Shown: positions 37,001 to 51,400, numbered from the stretch's first letter. The stretch: 64,000 nt of DNA from Trichoplax sp. H2 (GCA_003344405.1 NOWV01000024.1:186001-250000); one strand, 5' to 3'. The notes: generated by a model not told the origin, from the sequence alone. Numbers and translations: made by a program.

Positions 37001-40000
37001 TAAAGTGAGCTATCACCTTTTAGTATTATATTAATTTCAAAACTATCTTTAAAACCAAAGTTTTAGGTAAATTTTATGATTACCTAGCATATTATCAGGG
37101 CAATCTCTAAAGTTATAACTGTTGGCAGGTGTTAATAACCAGTTAATTAGATCTTGTCTTTCTGCTGGACAAATACTGTTGACATCTGCATTAATCAAAA
37201 TCATTATACAAGAGATGTATAAGTCGTAGCAAACTTTACTAGTAAGCAAACTATGTTGAAATGATTACCTGAAGGAAGAACTGTAACATCTGCTTCAACG
37301 CTAGAACTACCTAATATATTAGCAACAAGGCATCGAATTCGAAGCGGCGAAGTAGAAGCTAATAAGCCACTCATTGTTAACTTAGAAAGAGTGCCTTGTG
37401 TTTCGATCGTTGTTTGTAAATCTACAAGAATAATATCTATAGTAAATACGAAATATCAGAGAAGATAGTGTATACGTGTTTTACCCGGCACGATATTGTT
37501 TCCGTTTCTAAGCCAAGTGAAATTAACTGGCGTAGCAATGAAACCCTGCCCTGTATTCAGTGATGGAATCGAACATTGCATCTGAGCATTATTATTTTCG
37601 TAGATTGCAATAGAAAATAATTGAGGCAAGGGAGCAATTTGGACAGCTATCAATCACGAAATAAATAAAAAGATTCGTATGAGCTTGCTTGTAATTGGAG
37701 TTAGATGTAAGATAAGTATAAAGTAGTAAAATGCAAGGCTGTATGATTAATATCAACAATCATAACTCATGCAAACGTATAAATAGTAGCAAAATTATTA
37801 AATTGTAGAATTAAACGGGTTGCTCGAACGTATAAGACATCTATATCTTGTGAATTGATTAATTCTCTGTAAATGTTTGTTATTAATAAAGCGGCAACGG
37901 TGATTTTGGGATTGCAAATCATGCAAAATAGAAGAAATGATAATTAAGGCTAACGCCTGGATATGAATTAAGTACAATTTACGCTCATGCATAGTTATAG
38001 ATTACTAAAATGTGCATGCACAAAATGATAACTGCTATAGCTTTCATAGATAGAAAAGATCTGAAGTAATTACTAGGGCAAATATTATAATGCGATCAAA
38101 GGATTACATGATAAGAATAAAATCTACGTGAGAAATTTTGTAGTTATGTTTATACTCTAAAATATTGTGGAACATCATTGAATCATATTTACGGCCGCTA
38201 TTGATTTGTTCAAATCTAAGTGAATAGTAAGCACAGCAGCAGTATTTTTACCCCTCTTTATAAATGAGGACAATCAATTTCTTATAGTATTAAAGCTTAT
38301 AAGGAGTTAAAAATTAGCTTAAATCCATACCTTGTTGGCAGGAACTACCTTGCCATCCAGGTCTACACAAACAGTTAGTGCTAGATGTAGTTCCATTACA
38401 ATAACCATGAACGCAAGGGTTATTAAAGCATGGGGTGATAACTGAGGTAGAAAATTAATTAATCATATATTAATCATGGGTGGCAGTAGAAATTACAGTT
38501 ATTATTTTATATAGCTCCAGTAAAACTTCAATTCCACATTAACCTGCTATGAAATATAAATTTTACTGTTGGATGGAACTGACTAGGTGTATGATGAAAC
38601 TAACTATCGTTGTATTAATATTAATTAAATAATTTAGATACTCAACTTGAATTTTAAACAGGAGAATTATCATAAATTTGTTAGGCTAATTTCTTGATTA
38701 AAAAATTCATTAGATAGCTATCTACCTACATGTTTCACATTTAATACCAGTATAAAACTGACTGCAATTGCAGAAATATTCATTAATGGTATTCGTACAA
38801 GTGCCATTATTTAAACAAGGATTAGATGAACATTCATCAATTTCTAGACGGAATAGAACAGGGACACGATTATTAAAAGTTTTACATCTCCTGAAAAGAT
38901 AATCTCTCACGAGTAAGCTAAAATAGAAGCACTTGATAATAGTACTATACCAGTTTCACAATATGCACCAGTCCATCCAGCTTTACAAGAGCAAGTAAAA
39001 GCATTTATTAAGTTGTTACAGCCCCCATAGACACATGGACTGGATAAGCATTCATTGATATCTATATCGAATTAGTAACAGTAACGATTTAAACTCTCAA
39101 TTTATAAATTTATATGAAGCGGTACTTAACTAGATATTTGTTGCCATTAAAAGGGATTAAGATAATTAATTTAAATGTTTAGATCATGGTGTAATAGTAA
39201 TTCTATTGCACTTGATTAGATGTAAGCCAAATTGTCATATTCAAATTAGACTTCATCTTACCTGTATTACAAAATTTTCCTGTCCAACCTTGGCTGCAAT
39301 TACATGTAAAACCGTTAATTTTGTCTGTGCATAGACCTTGTAAACATGGGCTCGAACTACATTCATTTATGTCTGTTCAAAATCATAAAAATTCAAAATT
39401 GTTAAAATGCTATTGATTATGAAAATCCTGGTCAGAAGGAGGGCTTATCTTAAAGTAGCTGTAATAAACTCTCAAACCTGTTTCACATTGAACACCAGTA
39501 TATCCAGGCAAACAATTGCATTGATATTTATTTAATAAATCAAAGCAAGTTCCATTATGGCTACAAGGACTAGATATACATTCATCTGTGTCTATTAATT
39601 AAAGTGAATAAAATTAGTTATAATTCCATTCTTTTTCTAGAGGCTACATAGAATAAAAAAATTATCATCAAAAACTTGGCATTCCAATTTGACATTTAGG
39701 TTAATTACAAACAGACTATAAGAATTTAATTCGTCCAAGAATGAGTTTTTTCATACGAATAGCAAGAAACTGTAAAAATAGTATCGTACTTACTTATCGC
39801 ACAAGTTGTACCTTCCCAGCCTGGATTACAGGAGCAATTAAAATAATTTATGAAATCGCGGCAATTTCCATTTAAGCAGGGGGTTGAACTACATTCGTTG
39901 ATATCTGCATCGGAAATAGAATAAATTATCCTATCTATCATAAGGAAATGTTAGTTTATGGTAGTATTAATCGAGGAAACTGACCAGTCTGGCAAGTCTT

Positions 40001-43000
40001 GCCAGTAAACCCAGGCAAGCATTGGCAAATAAATCCATCCAGTAAGTTAACACACTGACCGTTAAGGCAGGGGCTGGAGTTGCATTCATTAATTTCTAGA
40101 ATAGCGTAGATTATTAGTAAAATTACTGTAATATAGAGGTACATCGGGTTTTGGCCGCAACATAGATAAACCTTTACTTCTTTCTAAGCGCTCTGACACG
40201 AAATATTAACGCCTAATAGTGTAACCATTTAGCACATCCTGTATGGCCTAAGTAACTATTGATCACATTATAGTATTCTATACGTAATAGCTAAATCGAA
40301 TCCAAACTGTTATTTGTAGTAGTAGGTTTGATAATGCTATAAATAAGCTGAATTTACTCATTGGAATTTGTTAATTTTCTTTTACAGCTACGTAATACTT
40401 CTATTACTTCTGAGTGCTCGAAAGCTAAAATATTAATAAAATAACAAACCGCAAATATATCGAAATCTTATTGCATTTTCCTACAATTTGTTTACACTCG
40501 TACTATAAACTCGTTTATTTTCTCATTAAATAAATCATAAGCATCTCTATTATGCGAAAAACCATTTGATATCCAAGCTCTTGCTAGAACTACATATCCT
40601 ATTATTTATGTTACCGATTCCGAAGTAATAGATAATACCTTGATCGCAAATGAATCCTTCCCAACCTGGCTGGCATGAGCAATTATAGCTATTGACTAAA
40701 TTATTACACTGGCCATTTTTACATGGATTGGAAAGGCATTCATCCACATCTAAGATGCATCGAAGTAGGCAATTTGAAAGGATGTAAATGACATGAATTT
40801 AAGGAACTGTATTCAAAGAGTTATTTTAATAAATTGACTTCACTGATTTCCCATAAAATGAATAAGATCAAATTTGTTGGTTTGCAAGTTGCAAACACTT
40901 ATGCTTTAGTTATTACTTGTTTTAACTAACCTTCATTGCATATTGTGCCTTTAAAGCCATCGAAACATTTACAACTAAATTGATTAATTTCATCTGTGCA
41001 ATTTCCATTAATGCACGGATTAGATAGACACTCATCAATGCCTTAAGTAGAAGTAAGAAATTATTTGTCATTCTTACTAATTAAGATAAATAGAATATTC
41101 TACTTGACATAAATTTTACGTAGTCAATCTTGAATTACCAGAAGTACAAATGGCCCCAGTCCAACCTGAGAAACATTGACACGAGTAACTATCCACTAAA
41201 TTACTACAATTTCCATGGATACAAGGGTTAGAAGTGCATTCATTGACATCTAAGAGAAAGAGACCGCAGCAATATAAGCAATAATATAATCTCCCTGAGC
41301 TAATAATAAATTTCTTTACCTGTATTACAAACTAAGCCAGTATAACCAGAATTACATTGGCAGCTAAATTTATTTATGCCATCAGTACAATTTCCGTGAA
41401 TACATGGACTTGATAGACATTCGTCAACATCTTTGTAATAAGAGTAAAAGTATTTATTTTATCATTTAATAACTAGAGATGCTTATACTACATATTCAAC
41501 TTAATTATCGAATCCAATGGATAGTTACTGGTATAGCATTATCAAAGAAATGCTATATCTCAGTCAGTATGAAAATAATTAAGAAGACTTACTGATGGTG
41601 CAAATACTGCCTGTCCAACCAGATCGACATGTGCAATTATATTCGTTTAAAAAGTTATTGCAATAGCCATTAATGCAAGGATTTGAGCTGCATTCATCAA
41701 TATCTATATGGAGCAAGCAGTGAGAAAAACAGGGGATAATATAAAAAAGACAATAAAATGGCAAGATACACCAGTTAAAATAATATAATATTTTAATTTT
41801 ACTTCATTTTTAAATCAAAATTTGTACCATCATTGCATATATTTCCTGTAAAGCCAGCATCGCATTGGCAGGTATAACCATTCACTTGATCGATGCAATT
41901 TCCATGAATGCAAGGATTAGACTGGCATTCATCGATATCTTGGAGGAAATTTAAACAAAAGATCAATTATAGGTAGACATAACGATATTAATATTTTCTT
42001 AGCTAGACTGATTGAAACAATTACCTATTTCACATCGTGTTCCAGTCCATCCAGTAGAACATGTGCAATTATATTGCTTTAATAAATTATTGCATTGACC
42101 ATTTAGACAAGGGCTGGAAGTGCACTCGTCAAAATCTGCAAAATAACAAGATATATACCCATAGGATATCGAAATAGAAAGTGAATTGCATTCAAGAAAA
42201 TACTTCGCAGTAAAGCCGAATTTTTAAATGTGATCAAGGTTAAATCATACTAACCGTCATTACAAGTTTTTCCGGTATACCCGATAAAGCAATTGCATTC
42301 GAAACTATTAATGCCTTGGGAACAATTTCCATAAATACATGGGTTGGATAAACATTCATCAATGTCTGCAAAATTGAATGTCATTACAATTGGATTCAAA
42401 GATCGAGTGTATCATATCCTATATTAAGCTGGCGCCTACTAGTAGAAACTAAAATAAAGCAAAAAATGCCACACCTAGGGTGCAATGTGTTCCATTATAT
42501 CCTGGGCTACAAATACATGTATAGCTATTAATATTATCCTGACAGACGCTGTTATTTCCACATGGTGAAGATAAGCAATCGTCAATATCTAATGATAGAG
42601 ACAAAATTTTGATAATCTTTAATAACCATTTAGTCATCTTTATTAGATAATAGATTACGATGTAGTCATATTATAATATACTTGTCTGGCAGTTATTTCC
42701 AGTAAATCCAGGAGAACAAGTACAATTATAGTAGTTCAGGTAATCATTGCAATCACCATTCTGGCAGGGATTCGATTGGCATTCATCAATGTCTATAATG
42801 ATAATAAAATGCGATTAGATATTTGACTGGGTGCAAGATTCTATCCATTAGATCATTTAAAAGGCCTAACTATGATACAATATTGCTACTTTAGTAATTA
42901 CAACTACTTAGGTATATGTATAATAGTAAATTACGGTGATTCTTCTCTATGTAAAATCTATCACCGATTACTCGACTAGTGCTATAAAGTTACTCTTAAT

Positions 43001-46000
43001 AAATGTGTAGATCATTATTTGACTACATTCACTATATAGTAAATAGAATTACCTGACTGGCATTGTAAACCTGCCCAGCCTGTATGGCAACTGCAAATAT
43101 ATGCATTAATTCGATGATAACAATCTCCATTAATACAAGGTTTGGATTGGCATTCATTGATATCTAGAGAATTAATAATAAAATAGAATAGCTTGAATAC
43201 TCGTATTAGCAAATAGTAGCTTCTTAATTAATGGATTGCAGTCTATCCTCCACGTAATCTAGCTAGATTTGAATTCCATAATATTTTAAGCAGCTTATTT
43301 ATGCCTTTCTATATTAAAATATTTATGAATGAAAGAAAAAATTACTAGATACGTATAGTAATTGCGGAAATTTAATTGTATGCATTTTCGAAGAAATGAC
43401 CAGCTTTAATAATAGCTACGAAAATCAATATACTAAATAAATCTCGCTAAATTATAAATATTCCTTTTAATTAGCGATGCATGGCTATGTAGCTATTGGT
43501 CCGATTGACAGATGTAAATTACATTATCGTTAAAAAGTGAGTTAGTTCAACTTGAAATCTTACTGAATTGAGAAATACCTGGTTTTAATATTAGTCTGCC
43601 TTAATCTTATACCTGTTTGGCAGTTGTATCCATCGTATCCTGGAAAGCAGCTACAGTTATAGGCCGCAATTTGATCATTGCAATTCCCATGAATGCATGG
43701 ATTTGAGGAGCATTCATTAATTTCTAAAATCAAATAGATAATAGAAGTAAAGGCCTAGAAGGAAGTAATAATCACGTTAGGAAGAGATTCAGTCTCACCT
43801 TGTTCACAAGTATTTCCAAAGTATCCTGCTTCACAGTCACAACGGAAGGAATTAACTTGATTTTGACATGTGCCAAAAATGCAAGGACTGGATTGGCATT
43901 CATTGATATCTGGAATAGAGTTTAAGTCGACCATTATAAAGGTATAAAAATTAATACACTCGTATCGATGTTCGATACCTGTTCTCTGTAAAAGACAATT
44001 ATTAAATTGGAAAAGACTTTATACACTGAATATAACTTCATTACCTAAATCACAGCTAAATCCACTCCATCCTCCTTCGCATGTACAGTTATAATAATCG
44101 ATGTAATCAAGGCAAGTGCCATGTTGGCAAGGACTTGATAAACATTCATTAATATCTACAAGGCAAGGAAATTTATTAGTTAAAATGTAGGTGAAATCCT
44201 TCAATTTCAAGAAATTTCATTTACTGTTTTGGCAATGGATTCCAGTCCAACCAGGTTGGCAAGTACAGTTATATCCATTAATGTAATCTTCACACATTGC
44301 TTGATTAAAGCAAGGTAGTGAGGCACATTCATTTACATCTATAGTTTATTACCATTTCATAAAATGATGCCAATAAATTAATGATAAATAGATCTCAATG
44401 ACGAACAAACTCAGTTTTATCGACTCTGGAGTAAATCAAGTTACTTATTGAGCAAATAGTTCCTTTCCATCCTGGATCACATGTACAGTTGTAACTGTCT
44501 ACTATATCTATACATTTTCCGTTGATACAAGGACTGGATTGGCATTCATCAATATCTAAAATAGGAATAATTTTGATTTAGAACGGTGAAGAACGAATTA
44601 TTTTACTTGACGAGAAGCTTTTAAGTCCCATACTTATATTACAGTTGGATCCTTTCCAACCGGAATCACAAGAGCAATTATATCCATTAATCAAATCTTG
44701 GCAGATACCGTAGATACAGGGCGAAGATTGGCATTCATCGATATCTATATTTGACAATTTAGATTGGACATCGTGAGTAATTACCCTAGTTTATTTATAC
44801 GTATCACCAATGAGGTAGGTAGGAGTCTAAAATTTCGATTGCGGTAAAATTTCTAGACTAACCTATATGGCAGTTGGTTCCATTCCAGCCACCGAAACAG
44901 GAACAACTATATTGATTTAAGTAATCGTTACAGAGTCCATTGGCACAGGGATTGGAATTGCATTCATTAATTTCTAATTTAAAATGAACGGCATCGGTGA
45001 ATACATTATCTTAATGGTATTTAGCAAATACAATAGAGCAAGAGATTATAGTTAAAATAAACTATAGAGAGGGGCTTGGCAAGCTTACCTTCGCTGCAAT
45101 TGTAGCCTGCATAGCCTGCTGTACAGTTGCAGGTAAATTCATCAACAAAATCTGTGCAAGTACCATGAATGCAAGGATTTGATGCACATTCGTTAATATC
45201 TATAGCATAATGAGAAAAATTTAATCAATCTTCCTAGTCACTAATTACACTTTAAGCTACATTCTCCTGGCTACATTCCCTGGAAATTAAGTAACCGATG
45301 AACTACATTTACGATGATCATCAAACTAGATCCGGTATGAGTTGATAGGGTTCTTCGACATCAAAGTTATACGTAAACTAATCAACGGCAGAAACATGTA
45401 GAGAATAACTACTTATTGCTATAGTACATAGGCTTATGTTTAATGCATAGAAATGCATAAATCAATTATTCGATCCTTGTATGAATAATATTCAGATGTG
45501 ATTGAAGGTCCTATCATGTATTGCCAATCGTGAAATCATTTTAACAAGTCTACACTGTCAGTATTGCGTATATATCTCACCCGTTTGGCATCGATGACCA
45601 GTATAACCGGGATCACAAATGCAAGTTAATGTTGAATTGCCTTCAGTATCGATGCAGGTTGCGTTATTTTGACATATAGTCCCACACGTTCTGGTATCTA
45701 ATTACGACAGCATGATACAATAATATAATAAATCATATATATTTATGATTAATCTATTCAAGCTAATACCGTATAAAGATGAATTTGTTAATACATGATT
45801 TCATAGCGATTTAGAAATTGTATTATGTTGATTTTTGGTTTTGAAAAATCGAAATTAAAATAAGCGCATGGTATTAGTTGATCAGTTGCCTAGAATAAAT
45901 TATTGCAAAAAGTATGATCTATGTTACTTGACTGTAAAATTATTCTAATGAACTATAATAAAAACTGTAGCTAGTAGAAAGCTACAGAGTGGCCAACTCG

Positions 46001-48408
46001 ACCTCTTATGAGCAAATTCGATGTCAATACTTTATATCTTGCAGTGCAATCTAACCTGAGACACTCATGCTACTTTTAGATATTCTCGAAGAGCAGATGA
46101 TTATTACATGCCATGCAAAAGGCAATAAGCCTCGTACTGGCTAGGGTTTACAGGTTGCTATCTTGCAATGACCTACCTAGATGGATCAACTGAAGGTAAT
46201 TCTCTTCGAAACCACACAGAAATGTTGGCTTTAATATCCAATAACGTGTTAGAATTATTTGACATGCTTGATTACGTGTTTCTTGATAGGTTATTGAAGG
46301 CGAAGGAAGTTTAACACCAGGACAGTCTTGACCATCGTAGACTAGAGGCTGACCAATAGACGACGGAGCAAGATCTTCAGGACATACTACAGTTACATTG
46401 GCAGGTTCAAGGTATTCTTGCAACGGATAGGCAATAATAATTCTTTGCATGCCTTCAGCAGAAGTATTACAATCATCGGATACAAACCAGTGTCGATCAA
46501 TTTGTAGACCACAGCTTGAATTAGTGATCTGGTCTATATAAGAAATAGGATTGATTGTGCAGCGAAAATCATCCGTTGCATTTGCATAGCCAGTAGTTAT
46601 TGGGTTGGAGCTAATATTTTGAGGAGCACAACTCCTAGATGTCAAATTGGATGGGATAAAAAGTTGTAATGGAGATTGAATTAAATCTTCATCGATGCGT
46701 CCATCACCATCATCATCAATTCCGTTAGGCAATTCTTCATCTACTCGATAATCACAGTCATTATCCAATCGATCAGCTGGTTTACCGATGGGTTTACAAA
46801 TAAGTGATAACGATTGGCCTCCTGGGTATCCTAAACCTGTAGAAGAACCGGCACCATAAACTCCAACGCCAAAGACGACGTTAGGATCCAGATGATTTAA
46901 GGTGATGCTGCTATCTTGAGCTGGTATGGTGTAGTAAGCGACAGAAATATTAGTATTATTCACCAAAGACCAGGAAAAAGAGTAGGAAGCATTATTTAAT
47001 AGCAAACCAGTTATCTGATCACTCTCTATTTGGATATAAACATGAATATCACCAGAAAAAGAAGCTCCAAGTAACTCTGGTACAGCTACTCGATAATAGT
47101 TCAAGAATTGTTTTAGAGGTGTAACTGTGATCATCCATGAACTTTTCAATCTGTGTCGACTATAAGAAATAACTAAACATGGCTGGCTGCATTGCAAGAG
47201 TATCTGCTTGTTTTTAGCTAATTCAACATCAGTATATTGTGCTACATTTAGAGTAGTATTAATTTTTCCTTCTCCATATATCTTTGTGTTATTATAGCCT
47301 GCTACGATTCGAAATAAGACACTATCGCTAACAGGAAAAGCATTTAATATATAATTGACGCCCCAAGTAAGTAGTGGAGGCAATTGCTCAATTAAATTAT
47401 TATGTATTCCTGAAGTAAATTTTTTGCGTTTATTACCACTTACAAGCATGATTGGCTTATCGGATTGAATCCATGTCCCGGTTAAATCTAAATTTGAACT
47501 TATAAATTGAAATAATTGACTTTGATTTAATGCAATCGTTAAGACGTCTTGTGGGCTATAAACTTGGCCAAGATAAGTAACTGATATTGGAAATGTAATA
47601 TTAACTTGAGTAACATTTTCAGTACCAATAATAGCAAATTGTGATTGCGTTGTTGGAACTTGCGTTACAACAGCATATTTTGTCATTAAAGAAGATTTAG
47701 GAAGAGCTAAATAACCTTCTGTGGAGATCTGCGATGAAATATATACATTGATTCCAATGGATGAGTTGGCTAAAATTTTTATTACTTTCCCACTAAAACC
47801 AATAGCATCGTTGAGCAAAAAATCTAATGGAATTGAAAGTTTTGTTATTGTGCTAGCAGATGATATTATAGTGCTGTAGCTATAATCCAATTCGCCATGT
47901 GAAGTAATACTAATGAAAGTTGATGATGACTGGCTCATAACGGATAACGATAATTCCTCATTTAAACCTCCAATCTTTAACATTGGCAAGAATCCTATAT
48001 AAAACTCTTGGCCATAGCTTGTAGAAGCCTCACCTAATTAGCAATATTAGTGGAATGCAAGCATGAGATATTTAAGAACAGATAGGTAATGATTGCTCTA
48101 AATGATTCAGTAATAATGTTATTGCAACTTTGCTATGAAATGGTAATACTCCTTAGCTGTGCTCAAGTAAACTGAACGAGAATTTAATTCTATTACTATA
48201 TTAAAGTAACAATCTAAAAGTTTTCAATTGCACTACGCTAATGTATAGAGAATTTAATGTAGCTAAGCAAGGGTAAACCAAAGCAGAAATAATTGCTTTG
48301 ATTTCAAAGTTTATTAAGAGAATAAAACAGCGTATCATCATATAGCCTACCTGGAATTACTGAGGAGGTTAGAATGGAAATGAGGATGAATAAAATGAAT
48401 CTGACCAT
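31026..48408 (-). CDS. giant adhesion GPCR: IgGFc-binding domain, 27 EGF, Ig, HRM, GAIN/GPS, 7TM
   Basis: About 54 in-phase minus-strand exons, about 2,480 residues. Signal peptide 48351-48408 ([16 protein letters not shown]). Exon 46177-48033: IgGFc-binding-type domain ([20 protein letters not shown]), a DxDxDG calcium motif ([15 protein letters not shown], near 46700) and a Cys-rich end. EGF exons 38331-45697 are listed separately. Ig: 37485-37646, 37269-37421. HRM: 37084-37185, 36784-36899. GAIN: 36450-36626, 36276-36350, 35965-36076, 35749-35868, 35500-35581, 34537-34654. GPS: 34399-34451, 34192-34300 ([15 protein letters not shown]; cut site HL/T intact). 7TM: 33851-33957, 33598-33712, 33194-33338, 33054-33120, 32877-32943 ([18 protein letters not shown]), 32686-32756, 32477-32603, 32093-32134. 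Tail: 31923-31951, about 31483-31626 (acidic, [10 protein letters not shown]), 31336-31404, 31131-31214, 31026-31101. The GPS donor GTCCGT is weak. A segment near 32000-32050 was left out because it breaks the frame. Ligand and G-protein coupling cannot be read from sequence. Confidence 0.88.
34750..35060. repeat. diverged tandem duplication in a GAIN intron, period about 146 bp
   Basis: Copies start at about 34754 and 34900 inside the intron 34655-35499 of the receptor gene. Both carry GAGGAAAGAATA or TAGGAAAGAATA, TTTGATTTATT, ATATAGTCAGTCAAT or ATATAGTTAGTCAAT, TAACNNNNNTAG and CTAATATTTAAAATT. Confidence 0.75.
38331..45697 (-). repeat. array of 27 EGF-domain exons, one domain per exon, all phase 1-1
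   Basis: From N to C: 45581-45697, 45090-45200, 44863-44973, 44634-44744, 44445-44555, 44225-44338, 44045-44155, 43799-43909, 43613-43723, 43053-43163, 42682-42792, 42475-42588, 42255-42365, 42025-42135, 41828-41938, 41593-41703, 41320-41430, 41139-41249, 40931-41041, 40639-40749, 39985-40095, 39794-39904, 39478-39591, 39262-39372, 38951-39061, 38730-38843 and 38331-38441. Most exons are exactly 111 bases, and all start and end inside a codon after its first base. Most domains open with the calcium-binding consensus D-I/V-N/D-E-C, as in [10 protein letters not shown]; the first and last are less regular. Introns between them are about 70-540 bases. Any exon can be skipped without frame change. 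Confidence 0.92.
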
Positions 48409-51400
48409 TTTCTATCGCGAATTAATCATACAGAATCTAGAAACAAATAAAATTCCTTCAATAATATAAAATGAATTGCTCAAGAGGTTTGAAAATTTTT
48501 TAAATTAGAACTTCTAGATGCCGAAAGATAATAATTAGTCCAAACAGGATGTGAGAAATTATTTAATAATACTAGAAGTCTTCCTTGAGCTATGCAAGCA
48601 TCAAATATTATTGTTATGTTAGCGAATATTCTAACAGGAAGCATTCTACTGTATAATTATCATTATTGAAAGAGAAGTTTGAGACAATAATTAAATACAA
48701 TAAAGTTATTTCAGTTCTGTCATCTCAACTTGTAAAATTATAGGAGAAAATCAATCTATTCAGGCAAATCTACTTTTGAACAGTGATAATGGCTAGATAG
48801 TCCCTAAACAATTACTTTTTATTCAAATAGATCTAATACAAGGCAGAACTTAAAATCAAGTCAAGTGAGTCTACCTCAAGATATAGTTGAGGTCAGGCAG
48901 GATTCCCATAAACTTTCTATCTGTATCCGTTAAATCACTGCTATCAAAATATTATGACCCATAGAAATTAATCAGGTTCCTTTCTCTTACGAACAACTTT
49001 TACTAAAGATCAAGGTCATTTACTTTTCTAAATTGATGCCTGTACAATTAAACTCTATCAAGTGTAGACCAAATGAAACTTGGAAACTACCCTTCCTAGG
49101 CATAAATTCATTAATTTATTGACTAAAAGTTTAAAGAAATGCTTAAAATCTTTTCACATATTGAGTATAAGTTATGTAATATTCTATGATTAAATATTGA
49201 AAGGAATAATGGGATTACTGGCCTTTAAAGAATAATCTTGAACTAAAATAACGTATTCCGTGCAATGAAAGATCAAGAACTGTTTCTCTATCTCTATAAT
49301 TTCTTCTTCTCTAGCCAAGTAAATAATCATACTTTGAAATAACATTAGCTAATATAATACGCGATGCAATGAATAATATCCTGAAAATATAATGTATGTC
49401 AGAACAGAATCTATATGGTCGTCTAATAAATGGACTTACTATCTACCTTTTGGACTACCACTGAAGTACATTATGGAATGATTCATGCAGTAATGTGGTC
49501 AATATGCAAATAAATAGAAGCTGTCCGCATTATTCACTTTTACATCAAATTGACTCAATGGATAATGAAGGTACCTTTGGCAGAATAAAATTGGAATAAA
49601 AATTCTGTTCGCTCTTCAACGGAAATTTCTTGAAGGAATATTAACTTGATCATAAATCAAGGATAAAGCATGTTCTTTGTCAGCAGATGGGATAGTAAGG
49701 ATTGAATTGGATTAGCCACATTGACATTATTGAATGACGTTAACCGTCCACTAGCCAATGTTGGATAAAGTAGATAAGATTGTTCTTAATATCAAGAAAT
49801 TAAACTAATTAACTTTCTACAGTTTCAGCAATGTGTTGATGACAGTATTGTTGCTCCATCATGGGCGGCGGAATGCTCATGGCTAGGACAAAAGATTGCA
49901 AACCTCGCCTAAACTGCATTGTTGATATTTTCATCTTCTGATCATCGCTCTTCATCAATAAGCGATAAAAATAATCTCTTCAAAACTATGACTTAATTAA
50001 TAATGGAGTGTCAACACTATTATCTTATCTAAGGCATTTTGATACAATAGCCAATCGTATTTAGCTTCGCGAATGTTTGAGTACAAAGGAAAATGATTTA
50101 ATTATAGATAAGCGGTTGCTAGATTAATATTATTTTACTGATTAATAAACAATCAACTAGATGGGAAAGTAATCTTAATCGGATATTTTCAAATAAAAAC
50201 ATTATGCCAAGAATAATATTACGCCACAAAGAAGATTCTACTATAGCTTCAATCCTATCAATGACTATAAATTGCTGTGTTTTGATATTCATAGCCTTAA
50301 CAATTCATCTTTGTTAAAATGAAAATTGTGGAATAGATGAATGGTTTAACATTTACAGCTAAATATATTTCTATTCAGGCTGATTATGTAATGCATCTGT
50401 TGGATAAGTGTAATGTAACTTAGTATCGTGATTGTAGACTGTTAGCCATGTTTAGTATACAGTAATGTACGGTAGATATTTATCCTAAGAGATATTTGGT
50501 AGCTATAACTATAGATTGTAGTGGTAGAGACTCTATGCTAGAGTACAGATCACTATATACAGTAAGCTGTTGAGTTACTAATAAGGCTATACGTAAAATA
50601 GAACTGTAAATCATATATTAGGATATGGTTAATTCATTGTACTTTGGCTGGAGTCAATAATGTCTACGTAAGTACTGTAGTCGTATCCATATTGGATTAA
50701 TGATGGTCCGCAGTAGAATAGTCTTACTAAGAATAATTTAACTATGTGTAAAATAAGGTAAAAGGTTGCTATGCGGATTGTAGCTGCGAATGCTACGGAA
50801 AGTATAAAAGCATGCAACTTTAGATTATTCTATTAGTTCGTTCTAGAAGTCTTTACTAGTAGTATTCGGCTAAAGTAGAGCTGTGTGTAGTTAATCTTTG
50901 TATAAGATTCAATAAAGCCCTTATTTTTCTAAAATTTGGAATCTCGTGATTAGTATATATCACAATAAGTAATGTCGTTTATGCATAGATGAATAACAAG
51001 ACGTGTCGTTTATAATCTTTTAATTTCATCTATTTCTGTAGCAATTTTACCTTGGCAACAATGTTGAAACTTGATTTCTCTATTCTCTAGTTCATAAACA
51101 TGAAAAAAGTGCAACATTATTCTTTCTCCTCACGAGACGCACTACAATAACCTATTTAAATAGATTAGATCTAATATAAAAATGGTATCGAGTAAAAATG
51201 AAAGCAATGGAATCTGCTTTGTAGGCGTAATTTGTTGGTTTGACTGTGATTTATAGCCGTTACTTTAAAAATTATTAAAGATTATCCTATTTTTCGATTT
51301 AAAGCAATGATAATAAGTCTATTTATAGTAAATTAATTAACAGCAAGTATCGACTGGACAGATTGAAGTTGTTTGGGATACCCTGTTATTTCAGAAATTA

